DNA of 64,000 bases from Lysinibacillus timonensis (GTDB lineage: Bacteria; Bacillota; Bacilli; Bacillales_A; Planococcaceae). The DNA is taken from contig NZ_LT985980.1 of the NCBI RefSeq assembly GCF_900291985.1, positions 1,142,001-1,206,000 on the forward strand, in the 5' to 3' direction. A model generated the notes under the pieces. It saw only the letters and a list, made by a program, of their open reading frames with translations. It ran no database searches and was not told the DNA's origin. Shown here in pieces: positions 25,582-34,653 of this stretch. Position 1 is the stretch's first letter. Each line of letters begins with the position of its first letter. The translations under genes were made by a program, and so were the position numbers.

Positions 25582-26524
25582 GACTATGCCCCTTTACTAC
25601 TTGTGCGATCCCTAATCCATCCGCACCTGGTTCTGATGTCTTCGCATCAGGGCAATAACGTTTAATAATATCTACCCCAATAGCGGCACGGCGTACACGC
25701 TCACGAACTAGAGATATGTTTGTAGTTTCCCACTGTTTTCCAGAAGGATAAACATCGGGATGGTTACGCAAACCAAATTTGATATAAACCGGAGACAGTA
25801 CACGAATAATCTCTGGAATTTCATAATAACGTAAGAAACCGCCAAAGTTATCTGGCACTTCAATATAGATATCAATTGGAATATCGATGGACTGACGAAT
25901 TGCTGCAAGTCTAGCTAACGTTAAAGATGATGGTACATTGTACGTATCAGCCCCTAAATCTTGCATGATTTTTACTGAAACAGGGTTGCATGCCCCCATT
26001 TGCACTGATACTTTTACAACAAAGTCAGCTGGAAGTAAACCTTCCTCTTTCATTTTTTTAGTAATATATAGTAATCCTTCGTCAGCTACGAGGGCTCCAC
26101 GTAAACCAAGAGCTGCTCCACGTCTTAAATCCTCAATTGCATAAACTAATTGATCTGCACCTTCATGACGTAATGCCTGTGATTTACCTGCTGCAGTTAA
26201 AGGGCCTGCACTAATATCCCAAGTACCACGAGGGCCTACAAATAGACTTAGTTCGATTCCGCGCTCCGCTGTAAGTTCACACATTTCCTTAATTTCCTCA
26301 TCTGTTTGAAGCATAATGCCACTGCCTTGAGATATCCGATGAACTGTCAAACCGTATTCGTCTATTGCTTTGAATGTTTCTATTAACGCTTTTGGTCCTT
26401 CAACACTTGGTAATTCAATGCGATATTGTGCTCCATCTGGAAAACGCTTCGTTGATGTTGGTAGGTCCTGGTAATCCTTTCCCGGATAACCTAACTTCTC
26501 TAAAAACTCAATTGTGCTTTTCAT
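25553..26524 (-). CDS. Uncharacterised barrel protein resembling the peptidase U32 family
   Basis: I do not recognise a defined function. The 323 residues alternate beta strands and helices like a TIM barrel: HRISQGSGIMLQ, IELSLFVGPRGTWDIS, LRGALVADEGLL, FVVKVSVQMGACNP, GADTYNVPSSLTLARLAAI and IDIYIEVPDNFGG. The GAD--NVPSSL-L--L--IR stretch recalls U32 proteins (COG0826), but the U32 signature with its paired cysteines is absent. GGGAGG precedes the ATG. It overlaps both neighbours in the operon (16 bases with the DapA-like gene, 29 bases with the dehydrogenase), so it belongs to the sugar-acid pathway; it may be an aldolase, epimerase or isomerase rather than a peptidase. Confidence 0.6.
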   Translation of the reverse strand: MKSTIEFLEKLGYPGKDYQDLPTSTKRFPDGAQYRIELPSVEGPKALIETFKAIDEYGLTVHRISQGSGIMLQTDEEIKEMCELTAERGIELSLFVGPRGTWDISAGPLTAAGKSQALRHEGADQLVYAIEDLRRGAALGLRGALVADEGLLYITKKMKEEGLLPADFVVKVSVQMGACNPVSVKIMQDLGADTYNVPSSLTLARLAAIRQSIDIPIDIYIEVPDNFGGFLRYYEIPEIIRVLSPVYIKFGLRNHPDVYPSGKQWETTNISLVRERVRRAAIGVDIIKRYCPDAKTSEPGADGLGIAQVVKGHSHVQDSINRL

Positions 26525-27425
26525 AAAAACCTCCCGAACATAAACTTTCTCTGACCATTTCTTCTGCTAGCTTTCTTATGTTTTGTTCATTATGAATAAA
26601 CGGCGTTCTCAAATTAACCGACTCTTGTGGGAACCATCTTGCGTAAACAGCTTCTTTCATCGAAATATAAAAAGATGGGTGCCAACTATATAACTCCATT
26701 TTGTTACAAATTTCAGTGTGAAGTTTTTTTACTCGGTCAAAGTCATTATATTGAATTGCTTCATATAAACTAACAGATAATTCAGGTAGGAAAACCGAGG
26801 TACCATTAATACTACCTGCAGCACCGAGTATTTGAGCATCTAACAAATGTTCATCAAATGCACTAAATACTAAAAAATCTTCTCTTACGCTTTGTAGTTG
26901 ATTGATTACATTACGTATACGTGAAATACTACCTACAGTTTCTTTAATGCCCCTAATATTGCTAAAGTCAAGAGCAAGCTTTTGAATAACATTAATAGGG
27001 ATTTCTTGACCAGTAAATTGTGGAATATTATATAAATAAATATCAATGCTCACTGCTTTGGAGATTTCAGCATAATATGCATATATTTGTTCATCACTCA
27101 TAGACCAATAATACGGGTTTACAACCAAGGCCCCATCTGCACCTAATTCTTCTATAAATAGGGTCAATTCAATTGTTTCATCAAGTACAGTACCACCTGT
27201 TCCAACTAAGACAGGTAATTTTCCTTTTAAATAAGGAACAATATCAGTTAAGTAGTTTTTTTTCTCCTCCATTGTAAAATGAGGAAATTCACCTGAACTA
27301 CCTAGAAGAACTAATCCGTGTACCCCTGCAGCAATAATCTTATCTAACATTTCTTTATTTTTTGCTACGTCAATTTTCCCGTTTCCATCTAGCAGAGTAA
27401 CAACTGGAGGAATAATCCCTTTCAT
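26508..27425 (-). CDS. DapA/YagE-family aldolase or dehydratase for 2-keto-3-deoxy sugar acids
   Basis: A class I (Schiff-base) pyruvate aldolase-family barrel of 305 residues. The Schiff-base lysine is Lys161 in GIKETVGS, the conserved tyrosine is Tyr132 in LYNIPQ, and the pyruvate carboxylate loop is GSSGE (42-46). The IRGIKETVGSISRIRNVI and FSAFDEHLL segments are closer in pattern to 2-keto-3-deoxygluconate/pentonate aldolases such as YagE than to true DapA. Next to a YagF/YjhG-type dehydratase it could cleave 2-keto-3-deoxypentonate to pyruvate and glycolaldehyde (Dahms route). AAGGAGG precedes the ATG. A dihydrodipicolinate synthase role is unlikely here. Confidence 0.82.
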   Translation of the reverse strand: MKGIIPPVVTLLDGNGKIDVAKNKEMLDKIIAAGVHGLVLLGSSGEFPHFTMEEKKNYLTDIVPYLKGKLPVLVGTGGTVLDETIELTLFIEELGADGALVVNPYYWSMSDEQIYAYYAEISKAVSIDIYLYNIPQFTGQEIPINVIQKLALDFSNIRGIKETVGSISRIRNVINQLQSVREDFLVFSAFDEHLLDAQILGAAGSINGTSVFLPELSVSLYEAIQYNDFDRVKKLHTEICNKMELYSWHPSFYISMKEAVYARWFPQESVNLRTPFIHNEQNIRKLAEEMVRESLCSGGFYEKHN

Positions 27426-27437
27426 ATTTATTCCTCC

Positions 27438-28907
27438 TTATTGCGCCTTGATATAAATTGTTTTTGCCACAGTAAAGAACTCTTTTGCAGCTTGACCTTG
27501 CTCACGATTACCAGAACTTGAATCTTTTAAACCACCAAATGGTGCTTGATATTCTACACCAGCACTTTCTGCATTCACTCGTACTAAGCCCGCTTCCATA
27601 TCATCAATAAAAGTTAATGCATTACTAATATTTGTAGTGAAGATTGATGCGCTTAAACCATACTCAGCATCATTTGCTAATGAGATTGCATCTTCAATAT
27701 TCTCCGCTTTTATTAATGCGATTACTGGTCCAAATACTTCTTCCTGTGCAATTCGCATATTAGTCGTCACATTCTCGAAAATGGTTGGTTCAACATAGAA
27801 TCCTGGTTGCTCTTCAGAATGAATTGCATTTCCACCCGTAACTAATGTTGCACCTTCATTTTTAGCGATTTCAATATACTCTAACACTGTTTTATATTGG
27901 CTTTCACTAGCACACGGCCCCATCCAAGTAGTGGTATCTAAACCACAACCTACTGTAATTTCATTTGTTACTTCAATTAATCGTTTTTTAAACTGTTCAT
28001 AGATTCCAGATTGCACAATGACACGACTAGTTGCAGTACATTTTTGTCCTGTTGATTTAAATGCTCCACTGACTACTGCCTGTACTGCATTTTCAAGATT
28101 TGCATCCTCTAAAACGATTACTGGATTTTTCCCACCCATTTCAAGTTGATATTTAACTTGATTTTTTGCTGCTACTTCCGCAATCGCTTTCCCTGTATTA
28201 GTAGAACCAGTAAATGTTATTGCCTTAATATATTTGCTATTAATGATTGCATTGCCTACCGTGGATCCGTTACCAGTTATGAAGTTAAATACACCTGAAG
28301 GTAATCCAGCATTTGCAAAGCATTTCGCAACTTTAGCAGCTGTGACAGCAGCCTCCGAAGCCGGTTTAAATACAACTGTATTTCCGTATACTAATGCAGG
28401 AGCAATTTTCCAAATTGGAATTGCTACGGGAAAATTCCAAGGAGTAATGACACCTACTACACCTACAGGGATACGCTTTGTAAACATTAAAGCATCTTTA
28501 TCTGAAGCAGGGATTACATCACCATTGCTACGGCTACCTTCAGCAGCATAATATTTTAGTATTGCTATACCACGCTGTGTTTCACCTAAAGCTTCTGGAT
28601 ATGTTTTACCCATTTCTTCTGTTAACGTTTTTGCAATTTCCTCCATATCCCTTTCTAATAGTTCTGCTACTTTATATAAATATTGTCCACGATGGAATTC
28701 ACCAAGCTTTGCCCATTTTTTTGTCGCTGCATGTGCCGCTTCTAATGCTTCATTAGCTTCTTCAACGGTAGAGGATTGTACTTGCCCCATTACTTGACGA
28801 TTTGCAGGATTGATACTGTCTATTAATTTTCCGCTTGTTGATTGCTTCCACTCACCATTAATAAAATTCGAATGTACTTCCTTTGTTAGGCTAAATACTA
28901 CATTCAT
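27438..28907 (-). CDS. Aldehyde dehydrogenase, probably 2-oxoglutarate semialdehyde dehydrogenase
   Basis: The 489-residue protein is a complete NAD(P)-dependent aldehyde dehydrogenase: PWNFP (156-160), TGSTNTGK, catalytic base Glu256 in LEMGGKNP and nucleophile Cys290 in [11 protein letters not shown]. The segment [16 protein letters not shown] is typical of the 2,5-dioxovalerate dehydrogenase group (YcbD/GucD-like). This supports a final Weimberg step giving 2-oxoglutarate. Glycolaldehyde oxidation after an aldolase is the alternative. AGGAGG lies 7 bases before the ATG, and the gene is 11 bases after the FAH-type dehydratase. Confidence 0.88.
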   Translation of the reverse strand: MNVVFSLTKEVHSNFINGEWKQSTSGKLIDSINPANRQVMGQVQSSTVEEANEALEAAHAATKKWAKLGEFHRGQYLYKVAELLERDMEEIAKTLTEEMGKTYPEALGETQRGIAILKYYAAEGSRSNGDVIPASDKDALMFTKRIPVGVVGVITPWNFPVAIPIWKIAPALVYGNTVVFKPASEAAVTAAKVAKCFANAGLPSGVFNFITGNGSTVGNAIINSKYIKAITFTGSTNTGKAIAEVAAKNQVKYQLEMGGKNPVIVLEDANLENAVQAVVSGAFKSTGQKCTATSRVIVQSGIYEQFKKRLIEVTNEITVGCGLDTTTWMGPCASESQYKTVLEYIEIAKNEGATLVTGGNAIHSEEQPGFYVEPTIFENVTTNMRIAQEEVFGPVIALIKAENIEDAISLANDAEYGLSASIFTTNISNALTFIDDMEAGLVRVNAESAGVEYQAPFGGLKDSSSGNREQGQAAKEFFTVAKTIYIKAQ

Positions 28908-28918
28908 GAAAATACCTC

Positions 28919-29791
28919 CTAATTTCTTGTAATATGATTTACTAAGACACCAATTTTTGTACTCGATATTTCAATACGATCATCTTTTTCAAGTGTGAAT
29001 TCATTAGGAGGAACGATACATGTGCCAGTCATTAAGGCAGTACCCGGTTCAATATCGTTTTCATAAACTAAATAATGTACTAACTCTTCTAATTTTCTTT
29101 TTAATTGAGAGATGAATGCAGAACCTTCGAATTGCAGTTGATTATTTCTATAAATTCTGCAAGTAATATCTAATTCATAAGGATTTTCAATTCCTTCAGG
29201 CATTAAAATGGCTGGCCCAATTGAACATGAATTTTTCCAAATTTTTGCCTGTGGTAAATAGAGTGGATTTTCACCTTCGATATCACGACAACTCATATCA
29301 TTACCTAACGTAAAACCAATAATATCTTCATTTTTACCGATAATTAAAGTTAATTCTGGCTCTGGAATTTGCCAATGAGAATCATTACGAATATACAGAT
29401 CATCCAACGGTCCTACAATACGACGTGCAGTGGATTTCAAAAAAATTTCAGGACGTTCTGCATCGTATACTTTGTCATAAAATGTTGTTTCGATTTGCTT
29501 GTTTGCATTTTTAGCTTCATAGTTTCGAGCTTCCTTACTTTTAAGATATGTTACACCTGATGCCCAAATTTCTTCTGGAATAATAGGTAAAACATAAGAA
29601 AGATCTTCAACATTCGTAGATATTGGAGCGAGATTGTTTTGTGAAATATAGTCTCTTGCTGTAATACCTCGGTCTTTCAAGAAATAAAAAAAATCGACAT
29701 ATTGGTTAAAATTTATTGGAAATACTAGGTTTTCTTCATTTATTAAAGCACTTTGAATGTTACCTTTATTTTCAAACCTAATAAATTTCAT
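28919..29791 (-). CDS. Fumarylacetoacetate hydrolase-family dehydratase (2-keto-3-deoxy acid, AraD1-like)
   Basis: The C-terminal two thirds form an FAH fold with metal-binding acidic residues in [10 protein letters not shown] and the [21 protein letters not shown] block, which in sugar-acid clusters marks 2-keto-3-deoxypentonate dehydratases. Such an enzyme removes water from 2-keto-3-deoxyxylonate or -arabonate to give 2-oxoglutarate semialdehyde. The ATG at 29791 is chosen over an in-frame start at 29824 that would overlap iclR, because AAAGGGG lies 6 bases before it. The protein is then 290 residues. The substrate is inferred from operon context. Confidence 0.82.
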   Translation of the reverse strand: MKFIRFENKGNIQSALINEENLVFPINFNQYVDFFYFLKDRGITARDYISQNNLAPISTNVEDLSYVLPIIPEEIWASGVTYLKSKEARNYEAKNANKQIETTFYDKVYDAERPEIFLKSTARRIVGPLDDLYIRNDSHWQIPEPELTLIIGKNEDIIGFTLGNDMSCRDIEGENPLYLPQAKIWKNSCSIGPAILMPEGIENPYELDITCRIYRNNQLQFEGSAFISQLKRKLEELVHYLVYENDIEPGTALMTGTCIVPPNEFTLEKDDRIEISSTKIGVLVNHITRN

Positions 29792-29804
29792 AGGAATCCC
29801 CTTT

Positions 29805-30566
29805 TTAATATTTTTTATAACCAAGTTCCATAGATAAATCTAATGTGCACCGCTCTAAATAATCTAAAATTTCTTTTTTCTTTGTTTCTGTAAAATTGAC
29901 TGTTGGAGACGATACACTAATTGCAGCAACAACCTTTTGTGTATAGTCATATACAGGCATAGATAAGCAATAGATACCCGCTTCATTTTCTTCATTGTCA
30001 ACTGCATAACCAAGTGATCGGACATTTTCAAGTTCTGTTAGATAATCATTATAATTTAGAATTGTATTTCCCGTAGTTGGTTTGAAATCATAGTTTTTCA
30101 TAATTGAGTCAATCTCTGATTGCTCTAAATAAGCCATTAGTATCTTTCCAACAGCACTAGAATGTAAGTTTACCTTTCTACCAATACTCGAATTTATAAC
30201 GATTGTGTTATTGCCATTAATTTTATCGATATACAATGGTTCACTATCAACACGTATAACTAAATGAACGGTTTCGTTCGTTTGCTGGTTGAGTTTCATT
30301 AAATGTTTTCGAGCTTTCGGTTTAATATCTATTTGACTCATTAAGAGATTGCCTCTCTCATATAAACTCCAACCTAATGAGTACTCTGCTGTTTCTGAAT
30401 CTTGAATAATATAACCATAGTGTTTTAACGTTTTTAAAATTGAATGAACTGTACTTTTATTCAAATCTAGTTTTGTACTTATTTCTTTAATACTGAAAGA
30501 ACGATGATTTTCATCAAATAGTTGTAAAATTTCCAATGCACGCGAAACCGATTGGATTAATGGCAT
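29805..30566 (-). CDS. IclR-family transcriptional regulator of the sugar-acid genes
   Basis: The N-terminal winged helix (about 1-65, SVSRALEILQLFDENHRSFSIKEIS, LNKSTVHSILKTL) and the C-terminal effector domain (LHSSAVGKILMAYL, GYAVDNEENEAGIYCLSMPVYD) define an IclR/KdgR-type protein. The ATG at 30566 is chosen since AGAGGTG lies 7 bases upstream; an in-frame GTG at 30575 is inside that site. It is embedded within the operon it probably controls, between the IlvD-type dehydratase and the FAH gene. E. coli has an IclR-type regulator (YagI/XynR) beside its xylonate genes. Its likely operators are the matching dyads at 35715-35732 and 40373-40390. Confidence 0.88.
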   Translation of the reverse strand: MPLIQSVSRALEILQLFDENHRSFSIKEISTKLDLNKSTVHSILKTLKHYGYIIQDSETAEYSLGWSLYERGNLLMSQIDIKPKARKHLMKLNQQTNETVHLVIRVDSEPLYIDKINGNNTIVINSSIGRKVNLHSSAVGKILMAYLEQSEIDSIMKNYDFKPTTGNTILNYNDYLTELENVRSLGYAVDNEENEAGIYCLSMPVYDYTQKVVAAISVSSPTVNFTETKKKEILDYLERCTLDLSMELGYKKY

Positions 30567-30602
30567 TTTATTCACCTCTTAAATATTTAAGAGATCGAAA
30601 AA

Positions 30603-32771
30603 TTAATATAATGAATATTCTTTATGAAATTTATGAGTTGCCTCTTCATAAACTTGAATTGGTACAACTCCTCTTGAAGCATCTGTATGACCAACCATTC
30701 GGTTAGCTGCAGCAACTAACTTCTGTCTTGTTTTCATCTTTTCTTTTCTTTCATTAAATAACTTTATTCGATCTGGTTTCTCTTTAATGTAATTATCATA
30801 ATAAATCTCGTCATTTTTAACATTAACTAAATCAATTCTTTGTTCACGTAATCTTAAATGTAAAATATCACCTGTTTTTAGATACCCTATACCGCCTCCT
30901 TCTAAAGCTTCTGGTGTCATATGTCCAATTGCTGCGCCATAAGTTACACCCGAATAACGTCCATCGCTAATAATAGTACAGATGCGTTTTAATTTTCGAT
31001 TCGCATTAATGTGCTGCATAGGTGTAAACATTTCCGGCATACCGAATGCTACCGGACCTTGCCCAGCAATAATTACAGCAATTTTCAATATACCTAAATT
31101 AATAATTTGATCAAATAATTCATCATATGGTAAGTTTTGAAGTTCCCCATATTTTTCAGGTGCATTATATTTTGTAATTTTCCGCAATGTGCTCTCATCG
31201 ATTACTTTCGATTCTTTATATTGATTAAGAAGTGTTACATCAAGTAATTTGTTATTTGCATCGTCCTCATTATCGAAGTAAACGACTACTGATAATTTAT
31301 CATCGAATTGATTTAATTGAGGTGTTGGCATTCCACTAATTTTTACTACAGCACTTTCGAAGAAATTCCCACGTAAAACATCAACGCCACTGAATGGTCT
31401 TCGTGGTGTGCTTAAAATCACTGGATTATCTTTAACATTTGTTGCAGGTAAATTATCTGTATATACAAGTCTTGTTTGCCAGCTTGAACCAGTTACTGTT
31501 AAAGCATCTATATCCATATTAATACCGTTGTTCAGTAATTCATGGAACAAGGACTCCATCCCTCGGCTGTCGCCACTACAACATTGCATTGCTAATGCAA
31601 AAATGTCTCGTCCTTCCGTTAACGAATAGTTAAATAAGTCAGGTATCGGTTGCTCCTTCAAGATGCTTTCAATGTCAAATAGGCTAAAATCATACCCCGC
31701 ATATATCATCGCAGATACCATGTGCATCATTAAGTTTGTTGATCCACCCGAGGCACTATGAATTCGAATACCATTACGAATATTTTGACTTACTAGCGAT
31801 GCTACACCAAACTCAGGTTTATTAATCATATGCTCAAATGCATCAATTACTTCGTTTATCTGTTGTTGATTTGGAGGATTCGTTAATAACTCTACTGCCG
31901 GGTGAACTAATCCTAAACCAGCAACTAAATGCCGTGAGCTATTCCCTGTGCCGTTAAATGTACATACTCCACCTTTAGAATCACAAGTAGCAGCTGCTAA
32001 GCGCATTTCTAAATATTTATGTTCCTCTTTTGTAATAATATTCTTTTCTACTGCACGCTCAAATACACCTTGGAATGACGTATTCGCTGCACATTGTAAA
32101 ATATAACTCATTGTATCCTTAAGATCGTTTCCAATATCTTCATGCCCCATTGCAACTGCTTTATCATAAATAGAATTTAGCCTTTCTATAACGTCCTCAG
32201 GAATCGTTCCACCAACTAATACATGAGCTGGTGCAAATGTTGCAAAGAATGGTGCATCTCCGCGAGATTTGCGAAGTGTATCTAAGTGAGCTAAACCACT
32301 TACAACACCTAAAGGTTGCTTGTCACACCCTTGAATTACAAAAGCGCCATGATAACTGTGAGCCTCTAATTGGTTTACAATCATTTGAGCTACAGCATTT
32401 CTGCTCTGAAGAGAATAGCTCATCCCTTGGTTTGACTGGGCAGTTCCGTCACACATAACAGGAGTAGAAAAATAAAACGGCACACCCCCATTTTGCCAAA
32501 TTCTTAAGGCCGCTCTGGAAGAAGTCATATAATCCATAATATGAGCTGGGTGATCTGCAGATCCTCCAATAATTGCAATTCTTGGTGCATTGTTCTCTAA
32601 CCGATTGATAATTTCCTCCAATGTCCAGTCTGGAGTTCCCCCCTCGTAAAGCGGACCTAGAATTTTTTTTGCATTATCTAAAAGTCCAGCGACTGTAATT
32701 GGTTCATTAGCTTTCCCTTGTACATTTTCGCTGTAAGGATTAATTCTACTTTTTACTAATGGGAATACCAT
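30603..32771 (-). CDS. IlvD/Edd-family sugar-acid dehydratase (YjhG/YagF-like)
   Basis: This iron-sulfur dehydratase should convert an aldonic acid such as xylonate or arabonate to its 2-keto-3-deoxy acid. Cluster cysteines fit Cys107 (VMCDGTAQ), Cys149 (QGCDKQP) and Cys270 (GGVCTFNGTGNS); DGRYSG near the C-terminus is the conserved active-site motif. At 722 residues it is longer than IlvD (about 560) or Edd (about 600) and nearer to YjhG/YagF (about 655). AGGAGG precedes the ATG. It follows dctM after 12 bases, linking uptake to the first catabolic step. Confidence 0.87.
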   Translation of the reverse strand: MVFPLVKSRINPYSENVQGKANEPITVAGLLDNAKKILGPLYEGGTPDWTLEEIINRLENNAPRIAIIGGSADHPAHIMDYMTSSRAALRIWQNGGVPFYFSTPVMCDGTAQSNQGMSYSLQSRNAVAQMIVNQLEAHSYHGAFVIQGCDKQPLGVVSGLAHLDTLRKSRGDAPFFATFAPAHVLVGGTIPEDVIERLNSIYDKAVAMGHEDIGNDLKDTMSYILQCAANTSFQGVFERAVEKNIITKEEHKYLEMRLAAATCDSKGGVCTFNGTGNSSRHLVAGLGLVHPAVELLTNPPNQQQINEVIDAFEHMINKPEFGVASLVSQNIRNGIRIHSASGGSTNLMMHMVSAMIYAGYDFSLFDIESILKEQPIPDLFNYSLTEGRDIFALAMQCCSGDSRGMESLFHELLNNGINMDIDALTVTGSSWQTRLVYTDNLPATNVKDNPVILSTPRRPFSGVDVLRGNFFESAVVKISGMPTPQLNQFDDKLSVVVYFDNEDDANNKLLDVTLLNQYKESKVIDESTLRKITKYNAPEKYGELQNLPYDELFDQIINLGILKIAVIIAGQGPVAFGMPEMFTPMQHINANRKLKRICTIISDGRYSGVTYGAAIGHMTPEALEGGGIGYLKTGDILHLRLREQRIDLVNVKNDEIYYDNYIKEKPDRIKLFNERKEKMKTRQKLVAAANRMVGHTDASRGVVPIQVYEEATHKFHKEYSLY

Positions 32772-32783
32772 ATCGTTCTCCTC

Positions 32784-34058
32784 CTAATTATTTGATATTA
32801 ACATTAAGGATAAAACCGGTATAAATGTGATAATTAACAAGACTATCGCCATCGCTATGATAAATGGAATAATCGCCTTTGATAATGATTCAAGACTTAC
32901 TCCAGATATACTAGACCCAACAAAAAGATTAACTCCAACTGGTGGAGTAATAAATCCAATTGCCAGTGCAACAATCATGATAATACCAAAGTGGATTGGA
33001 TCGTAACCAACCTGCGTTGCGATTGGTAATAAAATAGGTGTTAATATAATGATGGCAGCAATTGTGTCCATGAAACATCCTACTATTAAAAGCAAAACAA
33101 TAATTAATAAGATAATGACCGTCTTGTCATCAGATAATGCTATTAAACTATTTGCTATTTTATTTGGAATTTGTTCTATCGTGAGTAATTTACCAAATCC
33201 AGTTGCGCTTCCTACAATAATTAAAACTGTTGCAGACATTAAAGCCGAATCAACAAATACAGCAGTCAAATCTTTTAACTTCAGCTCACGGTATACAAAT
33301 ACACCAATTACAAAACCTACAGCAACTGCTACAGCAGCAGCCTCAGTTGGTGTAAAGATACCTCCATAAATCCCTCCCAATATTATTACTGGAATTAATA
33401 AAGACCATTTTGCATGCCATGTTTGTTTAGCAATATTAGACATTGAGATTTTATCTGATGTGCCTTTGTATCCCGCTTTTTTCGCGTAGTAATACGCATA
33501 AACCATTAAGCCAAGTCCGACTAAAATCCCGGGAAAGATACCTGCCATAAACATATCACCGATTGAAACACTTCCTGATACTCCATACATAACCATCGGA
33601 ATGGATGGAGGTATAATTACTCCAATGGATCCTGCAGAAGCGACTACTGCAGTAGAAAACTTAATATCATAACCCTTTTTAACCATTGCAGGAATCATAA
33701 TACTCCCCACCGCCGCTACAGTGGCTGGACCAGAACCTGAAATGGCTGCAAAGAACATACATGTAACGATAGCAGTCATAGCTATTCCACCAGTAATCGA
33801 ACCAACTAAAGACTCAGCAACTGCAATTAATCTTTTCGAAATACCACCTTTACCCATAATTTCACCAGCAAGAATAAAGAACGGAATCGCGAGTAGCGGG
33901 AACGAGTTAACAGACGTTGTTAATTCTTTCATTATAAATTCAATCGGAATTGATCCATGAATCAAAATTGCAATGATCGCCGATAAACCAAGTGCAATTC
34001 CGATCGGTACAGTTAAAACTAGTAAAATAGCAAATGCTATAAATATAGTAACGCCCAT
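32784..34058 (-). CDS. dctM: TRAP transporter large permease DctM
   Basis: The 424-residue protein has about 12 hydrophobic segments and TRAP-DctM motifs such as PFFILAGEIMGKGGISKRL, GSGPATVAAVGSIMIP, IPPSIPMVMYGV and FITPPVGVNLFVG. It forms the transport core for a sodium-coupled, binding-protein-dependent uptake system with dctP and dctQ. AAGGGGG precedes the ATG. By context the solute is a C5 or C6 sugar acid. Confidence 0.93.
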   Translation of the reverse strand: MGVTIFIAFAILLVLTVPIGIALGLSAIIAILIHGSIPIEFIMKELTTSVNSFPLLAIPFFILAGEIMGKGGISKRLIAVAESLVGSITGGIAMTAIVTCMFFAAISGSGPATVAAVGSIMIPAMVKKGYDIKFSTAVVASAGSIGVIIPPSIPMVMYGVSGSVSIGDMFMAGIFPGILVGLGLMVYAYYYAKKAGYKGTSDKISMSNIAKQTWHAKWSLLIPVIILGGIYGGIFTPTEAAAVAVAVGFVIGVFVYRELKLKDLTAVFVDSALMSATVLIIVGSATGFGKLLTIEQIPNKIANSLIALSDDKTVIILLIIVLLLIVGCFMDTIAAIIILTPILLPIATQVGYDPIHFGIIMIVALAIGFITPPVGVNLFVGSSISGVSLESLSKAIIPFIIAMAIVLLIITFIPVLSLMLISNN

Positions 34059-34071
34059 CTATATATCCCCC

Positions 34072-34584
34072 TTATAATTTCGGAATATCTGTATCGACAA
34101 TTTCCACATTATTTCTAAACATTTTTGTGTCAAGATACATCCGTTGTATTAGTCGGATAGTTGTTAGAAGCATCCCGATTGGCATACCTAAATACATAAC
34201 GGACATTGGAATGCCTAAAGATGGGGCTTTTTGACCACTATTACTAATTACTTCATAGATTGTGAACCCGTAGTATACTGCATAAACTGAAAATACTAAG
34301 AATAACAAAAGGGATAACATATTTAGGATATATTTACCTTTCCTGCCCAAAGCTGATAATAAAGCCTCTACTCGAATGTGTTTTGCCTTTTTTACGCCAT
34401 AACTAATTCCTATATAAACTAACCAAACAAAACAAAATCTCGCTAACTCTTCTGACCAGCTAAGTGAATTTTGAGCAACGTAGCGCATGAACACTTGCAA
34501 TATAATGACAACCGACATCACACCTAATAAAATTAACAAAATCATTCTTTCAAAATTTTCGTCTAGCCATCTTAGTATGGTCAT
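34072..34584 (-). CDS. dctQ: TRAP transporter small permease DctQ
   Basis: After start correction the protein has 170 residues and four membrane segments: ILLILLGVMSVVIILQVFMRY, then WLVYIGISYGVKKAKHI with the family SWSEELARF motif before it, followed by two more helices. It is the small membrane partner of DctM. The ATG at 34584 has AAGGATG in front; the upstream in-frame ATG at 34644 falls inside the dctP-dctQ hairpin and has no ribosome site. Confidence 0.9.
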   Translation of the reverse strand: MTILRWLDENFERMILLILLGVMSVVIILQVFMRYVAQNSLSWSEELARFCFVWLVYIGISYGVKKAKHIRVEALLSALGRKGKYILNMLSLLLFLVFSVYAVYYGFTIYEVISNSGQKAPSLGIPMSVMYLGMPIGMLLTTIRLIQRMYLDTKMFRNNVEIVDTDIPKL

Positions 34585-34612
34585 AAATGCATCCTTCCCC
34601 CACTTTACTGAA

Positions 34613-34644
34613 ATGAGAAACCGAGAACATTCTCGATTTCTCAT
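34613..34644 (-). other. Strong stem-loop between dctP and dctQ
   Basis: ATGAGAAA-T-CGAGAA pairs with TTCTCG-G-TTTCTCAT, a 15-bp near-perfect stem (one G-U pair) with no T run behind it. It sits 8 bases after the dctP stop. Such intercistronic hairpins often protect the message of abundant binding proteins from 3' decay, which would raise dctP over dctQM. Confidence 0.7.
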
Positions 34645-34653
34645 TAGACCTAA

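Noticed and set aside
26508-27425. Housekeeping dihydrodipicolinate synthase DapA
   Set aside because: Operon context and the IKETVGSISRIR pattern favour a 2-keto-3-deoxy-acid aldolase; a lysine pathway context is absent.
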